A stretch of 64,000 nt of DNA from Bin80 sp965209015 (GCA_965209015.1 OZ242367.1:2914001-2978000); one strand, 5' to 3'. Counted from the stretch's first letter, positions 1-10,144 are shown. Numbers and translations: made by a program. Notes: a model not told the origin generated them from the letters alone.

Positions 1-1923
1 GGATCTGGAAAATCCTATGCCTTCGTCAGGGCAGCGATAGAAAATGATCAGAGAATCCTATTCATTGTCCCAACCAAACGTCTCCTGCAAAACCTACTGG
101 AAGATGCGTGTGAGCAGGCAGAAGAGCACCTAAAGAATGAAGGCTGGTCTGAGAATAGAATAAAATTATGGGTATCAGGGAGTTTCATTGAGTGGTCTGG
201 TAATCAGGATGCTGATGAAGAGATAAGGGAGATTGTCTCCGAAAGAGTTGAACAGTTGCAGAACCCCAATATTAAGATAATCTTCGCCATACCTGAGGTT
301 GTGGTGAATATGATTTCTGGTATACGGGTAAAGGGGGGAACTACAATAAATCCTTTTTCCTATGCACGTAAATTTGATCACATTGTATTTGATGAATTTC
401 ATACCATTAGTGACGGATCATTTGGCCTTGCATGCCTATTAGCTCTGGTAGCTGTCAATCAGCGCCATGGCAAAGTTAGTCTCTTATCTGCTACCCCAGT
501 GAACGTAACTAATGTATTCCATGATGTTGGTGTTCAGAAAAACGAGATTGAAGTAATCCATGAAGAGATAGTCAACGGACTCCCAACGAATAATCGGCCT
601 ATTCATGGAGAAGTAGATATTATTATTGAAGACCACAAAACGCTTACGGACACGCTGAATAAATATATTGAAGAATCATTGGAATCAATATCTAACGGAT
701 CTACAGTAATACTTATCTACGACTCACTCCAACGCTTAAAGAAACAAGAGAGGCAACTCAGGGATTTGCTCAACAAAAGAGACATTCCAGATAATCAAAT
801 TCTGACGATCAACTCAATAGACGATTCCACTCGCAAACATGGTAGTTCACGAAGGAGGCATACCTATCATGATCCCCGAAATTATAACGTATTGATTTGT
901 ACATCCTCTGTTGAGGTTGGTGTGACTTTCAAAAGTAATCTCATGATTATGGAACCTGGACATAACAAATCAAGCTTTATTCAGCGCGTTGGACGTGTCT
1001 GCCGAGGTAGAAATTCAGGGAAGGTAATTGTTTCCTGCCCCTCTAATCGGCGAAATCGCTCTCTCTGGGTCAAGCAAATTGTAGCTTTAGTTGAGCAAAA
1101 TGAGGTGCTTGAAGTGCAAACATTTACTGCAAAATTTATTTCTGATCTACGTCGGCAAGTTGAACCTGATACTACTCCACATGTCAACAATTCTTCTATT
1201 CAATACTATCGCAAGGTGTCATGGCGTGGCGTATTTTGGGCGGCACTTTTCATTGAAGCTGTCTTGTTAACTAAAATGAAAGTTCAAAAAGAAGCATGGA
1301 AACGACTAAAAAATCTCCAGAGTAAAAAGATGAGATTGATCGCGGAAAAGATTAATCAAATACGGCAAGTGGAAATCGTAAATGATAACATCTATGGCAA
1401 GCACCAGCCCCATAAAGAATGGCTAAATGCATTGTTTAATAGTGCACTCTCATACAGAGATATAGGCTCAACACTAACGATCATTGACCCTGATGGCAGT
1501 GAACGAATTGCGCGCGAGTCATTCATCAGGAGAGCCACAAACATCTTGAGCAGTCATATCCTACATGAAGAAGATGGAAGAATGATCGTTAGGCTGAGGT
1601 CTAGGACACTTGATCAAGAAATACAGGATTTTTCTGGTAAAAATCAGGAGCACAGACTACGGCTATTTGTGCGATCACCCATTGGCGGTCGGGGCTATTC
1701 CATCTTTATTCATGAGTATACCCGTCAGAGCGAATCTACTAACATTCGGTTGGTTGAGGAATGGAAGAACAGCTTTGGTGAATTGATGGGGCAATCTGAG
1801 AAATCTTCGAAATCTCCGCAGGAGAAGGTCATGAAAGCCGCAACTAAACTTGTTGAATTACTTGGTAAACCACCGCTGGAAGAAGACTATGAAGATTCTA
1901 TCGAAAGCGCGATTTTTGCGTGA
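1..1923 (+). CDS. cas3: Cas3-type CRISPR helicase (5' truncated by window)
   Basis: The frame is open from base 1, so the N-terminus lies outside the window; about 640 residues are visible. They start inside a Walker A motif (GSGKS) and contain a DEFH box (VFDEFH, about residue 130), SATP motif III and a C-terminal helicase motif VI (FIQRVGRVCRG). Cas3 unwinds and, with an HD nuclease, degrades DNA recruited by Cascade. No HD domain is visible; it could be upstream or on another protein. About 640 residues after Walker A is long for a classic HD-Cas3 and closer to stand-alone Cas3' helicases of the I-D kind, although cas3-cas4-cas1-cas2 is the I-B gene order. Subtype is therefore unresolved. 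The 3' end overlaps cas4 by 35 bp. Confidence 0.85.
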   Translation, partial: GSGKSYAFVRAAIENDQRILFIVPTKRLLQNLLEDACEQAEEHLKNEGWSENRIKLWVSGSFIEWSGNQDADEEIREIVSERVEQLQNPNIKIIFAIPEVVVNMISGIRVKGGTTINPFSYARKFDHIVFDEFHTISDGSFGLACLLALVAVNQRHGKVSLLSATPVNVTNVFHDVGVQKNEIEVIHEEIVNGLPTNNRPIHGEVDIIIEDHKTLTDTLNKYIEESLESISNGSTVILIYDSLQRLKKQERQLRDLLNKRDIPDNQILTINSIDDSTRKHGSSRRRHTYHDPRNYNVLICTSSVEVGVTFKSNLMIMEPGHNKSSFIQRVGRVCRGRNSGKVIVSCPSNRRNRSLWVKQIVALVEQNEVLEVQTFTAKFISDLRRQVEPDTTPHVNNSSIQYYRKVSWRGVFWAALFIEAVLLTKMKVQKEAWKRLKNLQSKKMRLIAEKINQIRQVEIVNDNIYGKHQPHKEWLNALFNSALSYRDIGSTLTIIDPDGSERIARESFIRRATNILSSHILHEEDGRMIVRLRSRTLDQEIQDFSGKNQEHRLRLFVRSPIGGRGYSIFIHEYTRQSESTNIRLVEEWKNSFGELMGQSEKSSKSPQEKVMKAATKLVELLGKPPLEEDYEDSIESAIFA

Positions 1924-2428
1924 TCAAGTTGAAGAATTGGGGCTACATGGCCTATATTTTCAGCACATAGTATTATGTCGTAGACGCGCATGGCTCCATC
2001 TTATAGGTGCAACACATGCCATTAGAAATTATCTGGTTCAAAAGGGACATGCCTTACACAATATTGACAAACGTCCGAATCGTGTGCCTTCGGGATTGGG
2101 GATTGCCCCTGATGCGATAGATTTTGATAGGCGGGTAGTAATTGAGCGCAAGGGTAGCTTTGGTGCTCAGCACGCTGTTTCACGGCAGGCTCTTTTTTAT
2201 GCGGCATTTATGACCGCTGCCAGTGGAGAAATCTGGTCTGCGGAGGTACATGTTTATGGCACCAACCAGAAAAAGAGATGGGATATTTCAGACGAAGTCA
2301 TTGACGAGTTATTGGAGTACACTCGTCAGGCAAGAGACTTGTTGACTGAGCCAGCACCTGAGGCATACCGTATTCCTTTATGCCAGAAATGCAGTTGCCA
2401 GCGAGTATGTTGGGACGAAGAAGATTAG
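1889..2428 (+). CDS. cas4: Cas4 RecB-like nuclease with Fe-S cluster
   Basis: A 179-residue Cas4, which trims prespacers to the correct PAM and length for Cas1-Cas2. PD-(D/E)XK motifs are visible: IAPDAIDFD with the metal-binding Asp, the E-x-K of VVIERKGS (E86, K88) and the QxxxY-type motif RQALFY (Q100). One N-terminal cysteine (C30 in VLCRRRAW) plus C165, C168 and C174 (LCQKCSCQRVC) form the expected four-cysteine Fe-S site. The ATG at 1889 is chosen because GGAAG lies a suitable distance upstream and because it aligns with the family; an upstream in-frame start at 1850 would add 13 untypical residues. It overlaps the cas3 end and stops 1 nt before cas1. Confidence 0.9.
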   Translation: MKILSKARFLRDQVEELGLHGLYFQHIVLCRRRAWLHLIGATHAIRNYLVQKGHALHNIDKRPNRVPSGLGIAPDAIDFDRRVVIERKGSFGAQHAVSRQALFYAAFMTAASGEIWSAEVHVYGTNQKKRWDISDEVIDELLEYTRQARDLLTEPAPEAYRIPLCQKCSCQRVCWDEED

Positions 2429-2429
2429 C

Positions 2430-3398
2430 ATGGACGTAGTAATAATCCCTCGTGATGCGCGTCTTAACCGTAATGAAAATTCATTAGTGGTTACCTCTGA
2501 ATCTGGTCGCAAAGTTATTCCACTCCGAGGAATTAAGCATATAATTTGCATGGGCGGTGGTTCAATCACGATACCCCTGCTTAAAGAAATGGGCCGAAAT
2601 GGGATTCGTTTTACGATCTTAGATGCTGGCGGACGGTTCTTGGGCGCATTTGAACCGGAGGAAGAGAGACCATCAGGCCGTGTACGAATTGGTCAGGCAA
2701 AACTCTTCCTTGATCAAGACAGACGATTATCTATTGCTCAGTCCATTGTTTTGGCTCAGATGAAGTCTATTCGAGGATTGTTGCAGCGATACCGAAGAAC
2801 TGGAACTACCGGACTTGATCCTTCTATTGAAGGTATAGATGCAGCCACTGAGATAGCATCCAACTCCGAAGATATTCCAACTTTGATGGGAGCGGAGGGA
2901 CATGCCAGAGCCTTTCTGCATGACGCATTTGGGCTAATTTCTCCTCAAGCTCAGCTTCAGCGCAGAATCAGACGTCCTCCCCCCGATCCAGTCAACTGTT
3001 TAATGTCATTTTTCAATATGATGCTTTACTCTGCATGCTCAACTGAACTTTCAAAGACTCATCTTGACCGGAGCATTGCGTTTCTTCACGCCCCTGGAAC
3101 CGGCCGACTCTCACTCTCAATTGATATGGCTGAGGTCTTCAGGCCTATTCTATCTGATGCGTTGCTACTTTCCATGTTCAGGCGTGATCAAGTTAATGAG
3201 ACATGGTTTGATCGTAGTTCTGGAATCTGTCTCCTCAACGAAAAAGGAAGAACTAAGGCTGTACAGAGATTTTGGTCCCGAATTGAGGAATCACATGAAA
3301 ACGTATCCTTAAAGCAATCTATATTTAGACAATGTATCTCTCTGGAACGTGAAGCATTAGGCATCGGTCAATTTAAACCATTTCTATGGCGGGGATAA
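2430..3398 (+). CDS. cas1: Cas1 integrase
   Basis: Cas1, 322 residues, the catalytic subunit of the Cas1-Cas2 spacer integrase. Conserved positions are visible: E156 in GAEGHAR, H220 in IAFLHAPGTG and the acidic patch IDMAEVFRP (D232, E235), the metal-binding triad region. Length is typical of type I Cas1 proteins not fused to Cas4. It follows cas4 after 1 nt and precedes cas2 by 3 nt, so the adaptation genes are one transcription unit with cas3. The catalytic set is complete, so adaptation is probably functional. Confidence 0.95.
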   Translation: MDVVIIPRDARLNRNENSLVVTSESGRKVIPLRGIKHIICMGGGSITIPLLKEMGRNGIRFTILDAGGRFLGAFEPEEERPSGRVRIGQAKLFLDQDRRLSIAQSIVLAQMKSIRGLLQRYRRTGTTGLDPSIEGIDAATEIASNSEDIPTLMGAEGHARAFLHDAFGLISPQAQLQRRIRRPPPDPVNCLMSFFNMMLYSACSTELSKTHLDRSIAFLHAPGTGRLSLSIDMAEVFRPILSDALLLSMFRRDQVNETWFDRSSGICLLNEKGRTKAVQRFWSRIEESHENVSLKQSIFRQCISLEREALGIGQFKPFLWRG

Positions 3399-3401
3399 TT
3401 C

Positions 3402-3701
3402 ATGTTTGTTATTATCTGTTACGATGTGCCTGCCAAGAGAACGCACATTTATCGGAAGCTGTTGAAAGAGTTCCTCACCCATGAACAGGCCTCAGTGTTT
3501 ATGGGTGATCTACCTGAGTCAGAATTACTCAAAATGGAGGCCAAAATATCAAGAGTAATTGATGCCAGAGACAGTATATTAAAATTGGTTTGCCGCAATA
3601 GACACAACATCAAGGTCTTTCGTCTGAATAAAGAAGCAAAGGGAGGTCGGATGAGCAAAGATCAAGATGAATGGCACGGTCAAAATTGGTCAGTAATATG
3701 A
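3402..3701 (+). CDS. cas2: Cas2 structural adaptation protein
   Basis: Cas2, 99 residues, forms the central dimer of the Cas1-Cas2 integrase. The ferredoxin-like start FVIICYDVP carries the family's first-strand Asp, followed by the THEQASVFMGDL segment common in Cas2 proteins. The Cas2 style (YDVPAKRTHIYRKLL) resembles, from memory, Cas2 of I-B and I-D systems of haloarchaeal type; that is an impression, not an alignment. It is the last cas gene before the leader and array. Confidence 0.92.
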   Translation: MFVIICYDVPAKRTHIYRKLLKEFLTHEQASVFMGDLPESELLKMEAKISRVIDARDSILKLVCRNRHNIKVFRLNKEAKGGRMSKDQDEWHGQNWSVI

Positions 3702-3894
3702 TGACATGCGTGAGGTAATTCAGTCTGCGCTCGGGGAAAAAACTCTCCAACCTCCCTATCTGGGGCGCAAGCCACAGACTTATTTCGCGATACATCTGTT
3801 CAAGAAAAGCTCTGAAAAACACTTTATCACAGTTTTTTCGTTTATTTCCATGATTTCTCCCCCTTGGATGGCTCTTTAGAGTAACACTGGGGGG
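3702..3894 (+). promoter_or_regulatory. Putative CRISPR leader
   Basis: 193 bp lie between the cas2 stop and the first repeat. The last 100 bp are AT-rich (for example TTTATCACAGTTTTTTCG around 3822-3840). The first repeats are perfect whereas the last repeat of the array is mutated, which places the leader on this side. It should contain the array promoter and the Cas1-Cas2 integration anchoring site, but no specific motif can be proven by eye. Confidence 0.6.
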
Positions 3895-6800
3895 GATCCT
3901 AATCCCCATGAGGGGTAATGAGTTTTCACCCCGTTCGCGCGCCACGGCATCCTTGATCTGGATCCTAATCCCCATGAGGGGTAATGAGTGATAAGGAAAG
4001 ATATTCGTGTGCTCCAACAACCACTGATCCTAATCCCCATGAGGGGTAATGAGTCAGGTTTGATATTGCTCCAATGAACGTCCGTCAGTGAGATCCTAAT
4101 CCCCATGAGGGGTAATGAGATAGGGGCTGACCGTATTACAGACAACGACGCCCTCGATCCTAATCCCCATGAGGGGTAATGAGATTTGGGACAGGAATAG
4201 ACCGGCTTAACGCGGTGTAGATCCTAATCCCCATGAGGGGTAATGAGCTCTAAAACGCCTTGAAGAGCACTGCGTGCTTTCACGGATCCTAATCCCCATG
4301 AGGGGTAATGAGGAGCAAGCCATCCAATGGGTGGAGACTGGATGCCGGGATCCTAATCCCCATGAGGGGTAATGAGGATGGTTTTAATTTGCGTACTCAT
4401 TTCTTGACGCTTCGATCCTAATCCCCATGAGGGGTAATGAGTTTGTAGGGATCAGCCTGGCATTGGTGTCCACCCTGTGATCCTAATCCCCATGAGGGGT
4501 AATGAGGTGGATGACCCCTCGATTGAAACCGCACGCCGTGCGGGATCCTAATCCCCATGAGGGGTAATGAGAATCGTTTGATGATTATTGATGATTCCCT
4601 GCATCCAGATCCTAATCCCCATGAGGGGTAATGAGATAAACAAATGAATCCCAACTCGCGTCCCAAAACACAGATCCTAATCCCCATGAGGGGTAATGAG
4701 ATGCGGACTCGTGCGATTTTCCAGAGGTGGCAGGCAGGATCCTAATCCCCATGAGGGGTAATGAGTTCCGGAAAGGCCGTGACCATCGATGCAATGATTT
4801 TGATCCTAATCCCCATGAGGGGTAATGAGCTCTGCACGAAGCGTGTTAGGAATAGCTGACTGGGCGTGATCCTAATCCCCATGAGGGGTAATGAGGGCGC
4901 AGTAGCTGCGGATATTGAAGCGGCCAACAATGCGATCCTAATCCCCATGAGGGGTAATGAGCTGCGTCAAGCAATCCAATCCCTGGTGACGTCGTTATGA
5001 TCCTAATCCCCATGAGGGGTAATGAGCTCTGGGAGTTGTAAATAATTGAATGGGTCTTCATGCGATCCTAATCCCCATGAGGGGTAATGAGGTCTCTGAT
5101 CCAGTGTCCAGGTGCGAACTTTCTCATATGATCCTAATCCCCATGAGGGGTAATGAGCCTAAGACGACGGGCGATGCCGGCGCAACCGTTAAGATCCTAA
5201 TCCCCATGAGGGGTAATGAGGTCCCCTAATCCCGTTAAAGTATCTCCCACGTAAACCTGATCCTAATCCCCATGAGGGGTAATGAGCATTTGATCTATTA
5301 TCGGAGACGGAGCAGTCGCTCGATCCTAATCCCCATGAGGGGTAATGAGGATCTAAATAGTCTGCCATGGTCTATGTCGGTTTGATGATCCTAATCCCCA
5401 TGAGGGGTAATGAGGTTGTCTTTCCTGAACCACCCTTGCTGTTCAACACTGGATCCTAATCCCCATGAGGGGTAATGAGCCGATTGTTCACAAAACTCAC
5501 GAGTTTGTAGATCTTGATCCTAATCCCCATGAGGGGTAATGAGCCTTTGGTAGCATGCTTCGCATCGTCCCGCAACCTTGATCCTAATCCCCATGAGGGG
5601 TAATGAGTATTTCAATGCCCGTAAACTCCGGAGGCCGGCCGAAAGATCCTAATCCCCATGAGGGGTAATGAGTTTTCTGCTGTGTACGATGCAACCGGCC
5701 CACTCACCAGATCCTAATCCCCATGAGGGGTAATGAGGTATATCCCAATAGGGTGGTGTGGGCAGTCACTGGATGATCCTAATCCCCATGAGGGGTAATG
5801 AGCTTGATTCAGCCTGTACAGGGAAGCAAAAAGCCTGTGATCCTAATCCCCATGAGGGGTAATGAGTTGGATGATTGGAAACGTACGACGCAGGAATAAA
5901 CGTAGATCCTAATCCCCATGAGGGGTAATGAGATCCATCGCTTATTCCTCCACGCTCTTTCCCCTGGACAACTACGCATCGGGGCAGGGTAATGAGATCC
6001 ATCGCTTATTCCTCCCCCACCCCCCTACTGGGATCCTAATCCCCATGAGGGGTAATGAGCTGTATCTTCTCAAATAAACTTGGGCTGAAACCCCACGATC
6101 CTAATCCCCATGAGGGGTAATGAGACATGATCGACAAGCTCTTTGACGGAATTGCCCGTGATCCTAATCCCCATGAGGGGTAATGAGCGCACATCCTTAA
6201 TCGCGGCAAACCGCTTTATGCGGAGATCCTAATCCCCATGAGGGGTAATGAGGCGATATGTGCCATTAGCGTTTTCCATTTCCATTGTGATCCTAATCCC
6301 CATGAGGGTTAATGAGATCTCATGTTTAGCTGGAACCCAGATGATATGAGTGAGATCCTAATCCCCATGAGGGGTAATGAGACGAAAATCCCTGTGGCTG
6401 CTCAAGTGGAAGCCAAGGATCCTAATCCCCATGAGGGGTAATGAGCTCTGGGGGGAGGAAGGTTATATCAGAGATTTCAGGTGATCCTAATCCCCATGAG
6501 GGGTAATGAGGGGATCAGCAATTAGCTCTCTTGGTGAGCACCAGATCGATCCTAATCCCCATGAGGGGTAATGAGATAATTTAATTAGGTTTTTCCCGGG
6601 ACAGATAGCGTGATCCTAATCCCCATGAGGGGTAATGAGACTCAGGTGAAAGCGATTCACCTCATCCACGTTCGAGATCCTAATCCCCATGAGGGGTAAT
6701 GAGCTGAGACAATCCGCCTCCTGTTGAGACCGGCGCGTTTGATCCTAATCCCCATGAGGGGTAATGGGCCCTTCGCTGTCTTCATGATAACCTTCCTCCG

Positions 6801-7609
6801 CTCGATCCTAATCCCCATGAGGGGTAATGAGAGGGCTGTGCAAACGCTTGAACGAACCCATTAACGCGATCCTAATCCCCATGAGGGGTAATGAGCTATT
6901 GGGCGCTCTCGCGGTGGCGACGATTGGTGCCGGGATCCTAATCCCCATGAGGGGTAATGAGAATGAGTCTAACAACGAGACGTCCCTGCATTAGTCCTGA
7001 TCCTAATCCCCATGAGGGGTAATGAGGTAGAACCGCTCCGTATCTTCGGGGGATGCGAAATGATCCTAATCCCCATGAGGGGTAATGAGAAGCAGAGGAC
7101 ACGTACAGGCTTTCACTGTTTTATAAGATCCTAATCCCCATGAGGGGTAATGAGATGGGACATCCCATGTCTGGCGGGAAGACATGGAGGGGATCCTAAT
7201 CCCCATGAGGGGTAATGAGAGGGCTGTGGAACGTGTCCTCCGAAGAGCGCGCCACGATACTAATCCCCATGAGGGGTAATGAGCCGCAATCTCGGCGGTG
7301 CGTGCATCCTCGGCGCTCAGGATCCTAATCCCCATGAGGGGTAATGAGAGGGCTGTGGAACGTGTCCTCCGAAGAGCGCGCCACGATACTAATCCCCATG
7401 AGGGGTAATGAGCCGCAATCTCGGCGGTGCGTGCATCCTCGGCGCTCAGGATCCTAATCCCCATGAGGGGTAATGAGCAGAAGATGGTGGATAAAATCAA
7501 TGATCCAGAATCCGATCCTAATCCCCATGAGGGGTAATGAGCTCCCAAGCCAATCTCTTCATTATCATCCCCTCCCTGCCCGATCCTAATCCCCATAAGG
7601 GGTAATGAG
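3895..7609 (+). CRISPR. CRISPR array, 58 repeats / 57 spacers
   Basis: A 28-bp direct repeat starts GATCCTAATCCCC, continues ATGA and ends GGGGTAATGAG; CCCC/GGGG can form a 4-bp stem around an ATGA loop. I counted 58 units from 3895 to 7582 with spacers of about 35-38 bp (mean period about 65 bp). The last 8 nt, GTAATGAG, would be the crRNA 5' handle if processing follows the usual type I scheme. Variants: a strongly degenerate unit at 5969-5996, GGGTTAATGAG at 6289, GTAATGGG at 6741, GATAC instead of GATCC at 7256 and 7385, and CCATAAGG in the terminal repeat at 7582. Polarity (mutated end distal, cas2 proximal) implies transcription on this strand. Confidence 0.98.
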
Positions 7610-7721
7610 TAGTGGCAAAACCTAACGCATTTCATTATGGTTGGCATACCAACATTCATCTGCGTATATGCACCCAATAAATTACATCTGCGACTCCTGA
7701 CGTATTGATCTATCTGACGAT

Positions 7722-8594
7722 CTATTTATCAGGAGCAATAGCAGTTGCATTGTCAATGAGACGAATATCCCGAAAATAGACCGCCACCGCGATGATTACC
7801 TCTGTACCCGAAATGAACTCCTTCACGGGTTGAAGATCATTGGCCGTAACGATCTCTGCATACTGTAGTTTGGCATCCGGTGCCAAGCGAATCATTTCCT
7901 CCACCGATGCAATGACATTTAATGGAGATTGCTCACCTCGCTCAATCTTTGAGGCTGCCTGCATAACCGCCTCTGAGAGGACGTGCGCCTGGCTTCGCTC
8001 ATCGGCTGTGAGATATTCATTTCGAGACGAACAGGCCAAACCATTTGCCTCACGAGCGATCGGCTCCCCAATGATTTGAACATCCAGCGATAAATCCTGA
8101 ACCATCTGCTTCACGAGGATAAACTGCTGAATATCCTTACGTCCAAATACACAAATATGGGGCTTGCATGCTGCTAATAACTTCATGACTATAGTCAGCA
8201 CACCCTGAAAATGACCCGGCCGGTATCTGCCACACAGATGCTCCGACAACTCAGAGTTAACCACCCATGTTTGCTGCTGATCTATTCCCACTGGATAGAA
8301 CGTTGAGTCGCTCGGTGCAAAGATCGTGCTGACTCCTCCAATCTCTTGTAGTATCCTATGATCTCTTTCAAAATCTCGCGGATAGGAATCAAAGTCTTCC
8401 TTAGGACCAAACTGGGTTGGGTTTACAAAAATTGATACCGTAACATGATCTGCCTCAGATTTTGCGCGCCTCACCAAAGATAAGTGTCCTTCATGCAGAC
8501 CTCCCATTGTCGGAACAAGGGCCAATACCCTTCCCTCTACGCGCCTCTGGTCCGCGTATGCCTGCATTTCTGATACGGTCCGAATAATTTCCAC
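7722..8594 (-). CDS. panC: Pantoate--beta-alanine ligase
   Basis: PanC, 290 residues, condenses pantoate with beta-alanine using ATP in coenzyme A synthesis, in the cytosol. The nucleotidyltransferase HxGH-like motif (LVPTMGGLHEGHLSL), the substrate segment FVNPTQFGPKEDFDSYPR, the FGRKDIQQF stretch and the KMSKS-like CSSRNEYL are all present, and the length is normal. FGRKD replaces the more usual FGEKD, a mild deviation. It is divergent from fumC, with 89 bp between the two starts, and it is the first ordinary gene after the CRISPR array. Confidence 0.96.
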   Translation of the reverse strand: MEIIRTVSEMQAYADQRRVEGRVLALVPTMGGLHEGHLSLVRRAKSEADHVTVSIFVNPTQFGPKEDFDSYPRDFERDHRILQEIGGVSTIFAPSDSTFYPVGIDQQQTWVVNSELSEHLCGRYRPGHFQGVLTIVMKLLAACKPHICVFGRKDIQQFILVKQMVQDLSLDVQIIGEPIAREANGLACSSRNEYLTADERSQAHVLSEAVMQAASKIERGEQSPLNVIASVEEMIRLAPDAKLQYAEIVTANDLQPVKEFISGTEVIIAVAVYFRDIRLIDNATAIAPDK

Positions 8595-8683
8595 CTGACC
8601 ACCCGAATTTAGTTAATTCCCGTATGTTACAACATGGGATTTAATTCGTTTATATTAGTTCTACATTTCATTAGCAATTTGTC
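8595..8683. promoter_or_regulatory. Divergent promoter region panC/fumC
   Basis: This 89-bp AT-rich gap separates the divergent starts of panC and fumC and must hold both promoters. TTTATATTAG around 8649 is a possible -10-like element for fumC. No Shine-Dalgarno sequence precedes the fumC ATG (AGCAATTTGTC), in line with most other genes of the window. Confidence 0.45.
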
Positions 8684-10075
8684 ATGAGCAATTTTCGAAT
8701 TGAAAAGGACTCACTGGGGGAAGTCCATGTACCCGCAGATGCCATCTATGGAGCTCAGACCCAGCGGGCCGTGGATAATTTTCCAATCAGCGGACAGCGG
8801 ATGCCCCGAGCATTTATCCAAGCCCTCGGCCAAATCAAGCGGGCAGCGGCAAACGCGAATGCCGACCTCGGTTTGCTAGACAGACCTGTCGCGAATGCAA
8901 TCATTGAAGCAGCAGACCCCGTCATATCCGGCCACTTTGACGACCAGTTCCCAATTGATGTATATCAGACAGGAAGTGGTACATCAAGTAACATGAATGC
9001 CAATGAAGTGATCGCCAAGTTGGCAACGGATCTGCTGCAAGGACAGAAGGTTCATCCCAATGATCAAGTGAACCTTTGTCAATCCTCAAATGATGTTATC
9101 CCCACCTCTATTCAGATCGCTGCATCGTGTGAGATAGAAAGACAGCTCATACCTGCTCTGGTCCGTTTGGAAAATGCACTCCAAGAAAAAAGTCAAGACT
9201 TTGATGATGTAGTCAAAAGTGCACGTACCCACCTAATGGATGCAACTCCGATCACAATGGGACAGGAATTTGGTGGCTATGCTATGCAAGTGACGCGCAG
9301 TATCCGTCGCATCAAAACTGGACAGGATGAACTGGCTGAGGTCCCCTTGGGTGGAACGGCAACCGGCTCAGGCATCAATCGTCATCTGGAGTTCCCCGAA
9401 CGAACCCTGACATATCTTAGTCAGGAAGCCGGTGTCCGCTTCCGAGAGGCCGAAGATCACTTTGAAGCCCAGTCCGCACGGGATGCAATCGTGTCCGCAT
9501 CGGGTGCACTCAACACCACCGCTGTTTCGCTGATGAAGATTGCAAACGATATTCGAATCCTTTCCAGTGGACCGACCAGTGGACTCTCCGAAATCATACT
9601 CAAACCTCTGCAACCTGGATCGTCCATCATGCCTGGAAAAGTGAATCCCGTGCTCTGTGAGGCAATGATGATGGTCTGCGCCCGTGTGATGGGTAATCAC
9701 ACTACGCTGACCATTTGCGGACAACATGGTAATCTGGAGTTGAATGTGATGATGCCTGTCATGGCCGTGGCACTCTTGGAGAGTATTGAATTGCTCGCTA
9801 GTGCTTGCAATGCATTTGTGGACAGGTGTCTCTCCGGCATGGAGGCCAACCGTACTAGATGCCAGGAGCTTCTGGAACTCAATCCATCCCTCGCTACTGC
9901 TCTGAACAGTGCCATTGGATATGATCAAGCCGCTAAGATCGCGAAGGAAGCGGTTTCCTCTGGGCGCACGGTGCGGGAAGTCGCACTTGAACTGAATGTT
10001 TTGGACGAAGAGACACTTGATGCACTCCTTGATGTTCGGAATATGACACAACCCGGAATTCCCGGCGGACACTAA
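8684..10075 (+). CDS. fumC: Class II fumarate hydratase
   Basis: FumC, 463 residues, interconverts fumarate and malate in the TCA cycle; it is the iron-independent homotetrameric class. Visible motifs are TGSGTSSNMNANEVIA, the SSNDVIPTS stretch, the TATGSGIN region and the superfamily signature GSSIMPGKVNPV carrying the catalytic serine (about residue 315). Length and motifs are complete. Aspartase shares the fold, but the sequence around the signature and the length favour fumarase C. It is monocistronic, followed by a terminator-like hairpin and htrA. Confidence 0.95.
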   Translation: MSNFRIEKDSLGEVHVPADAIYGAQTQRAVDNFPISGQRMPRAFIQALGQIKRAAANANADLGLLDRPVANAIIEAADPVISGHFDDQFPIDVYQTGSGTSSNMNANEVIAKLATDLLQGQKVHPNDQVNLCQSSNDVIPTSIQIAASCEIERQLIPALVRLENALQEKSQDFDDVVKSARTHLMDATPITMGQEFGGYAMQVTRSIRRIKTGQDELAEVPLGGTATGSGINRHLEFPERTLTYLSQEAGVRFREAEDHFEAQSARDAIVSASGALNTTAVSLMKIANDIRILSSGPTSGLSEIILKPLQPGSSIMPGKVNPVLCEAMMMVCARVMGNHTTLTICGQHGNLELNVMMPVMAVALLESIELLASACNAFVDRCLSGMEANRTRCQELLELNPSLATALNSAIGYDQAAKIAKEAVSSGRTVREVALELNVLDEETLDALLDVRNMTQPGIPGGH

Positions 10076-10083
10076 TTGAACTC

Positions 10084-10104
10084 TCGGACTTTGGCCGATT
10101 TTTT
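10084..10104 (+). terminator. Terminator-like hairpin after fumC
   Basis: TCGG and CCGA arms enclose a 7-nt loop and are followed directly by six T residues, 9 nt after the fumC stop. The stem is short, so strength is uncertain. Confidence 0.5.
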
Positions 10105-10144
10105 GCAGATACTTAAATATAAATAACTTACTTATTTCTCAATC

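Noticed and set aside
6832..7357. Three spacers starting AGGGCTGTG (6832, 7220, 7349)
   Set aside because: Two are explained by the tandem duplication; the third shares only 9 bases and then diverges, compatible with chance.
3923..7581. Self-targeting spacers against other genes of this window
   Set aside because: Scanning by eye found no spacer matching elsewhere in the window; a computed search would be needed to exclude it.
3610..7677. Long minus-strand frames across the CRISPR array with repeated SLPLMGIRI / HYPSWGLGS peptides
   Set aside because: They are translations of the CRISPR repeat in different phases; frames break at each spacer-length change and no start signal fits.
9368..10072. 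234-codon minus-strand frame opposite fumC
   Set aside because: Complementary to a fully conserved fumC; no family resemblance.
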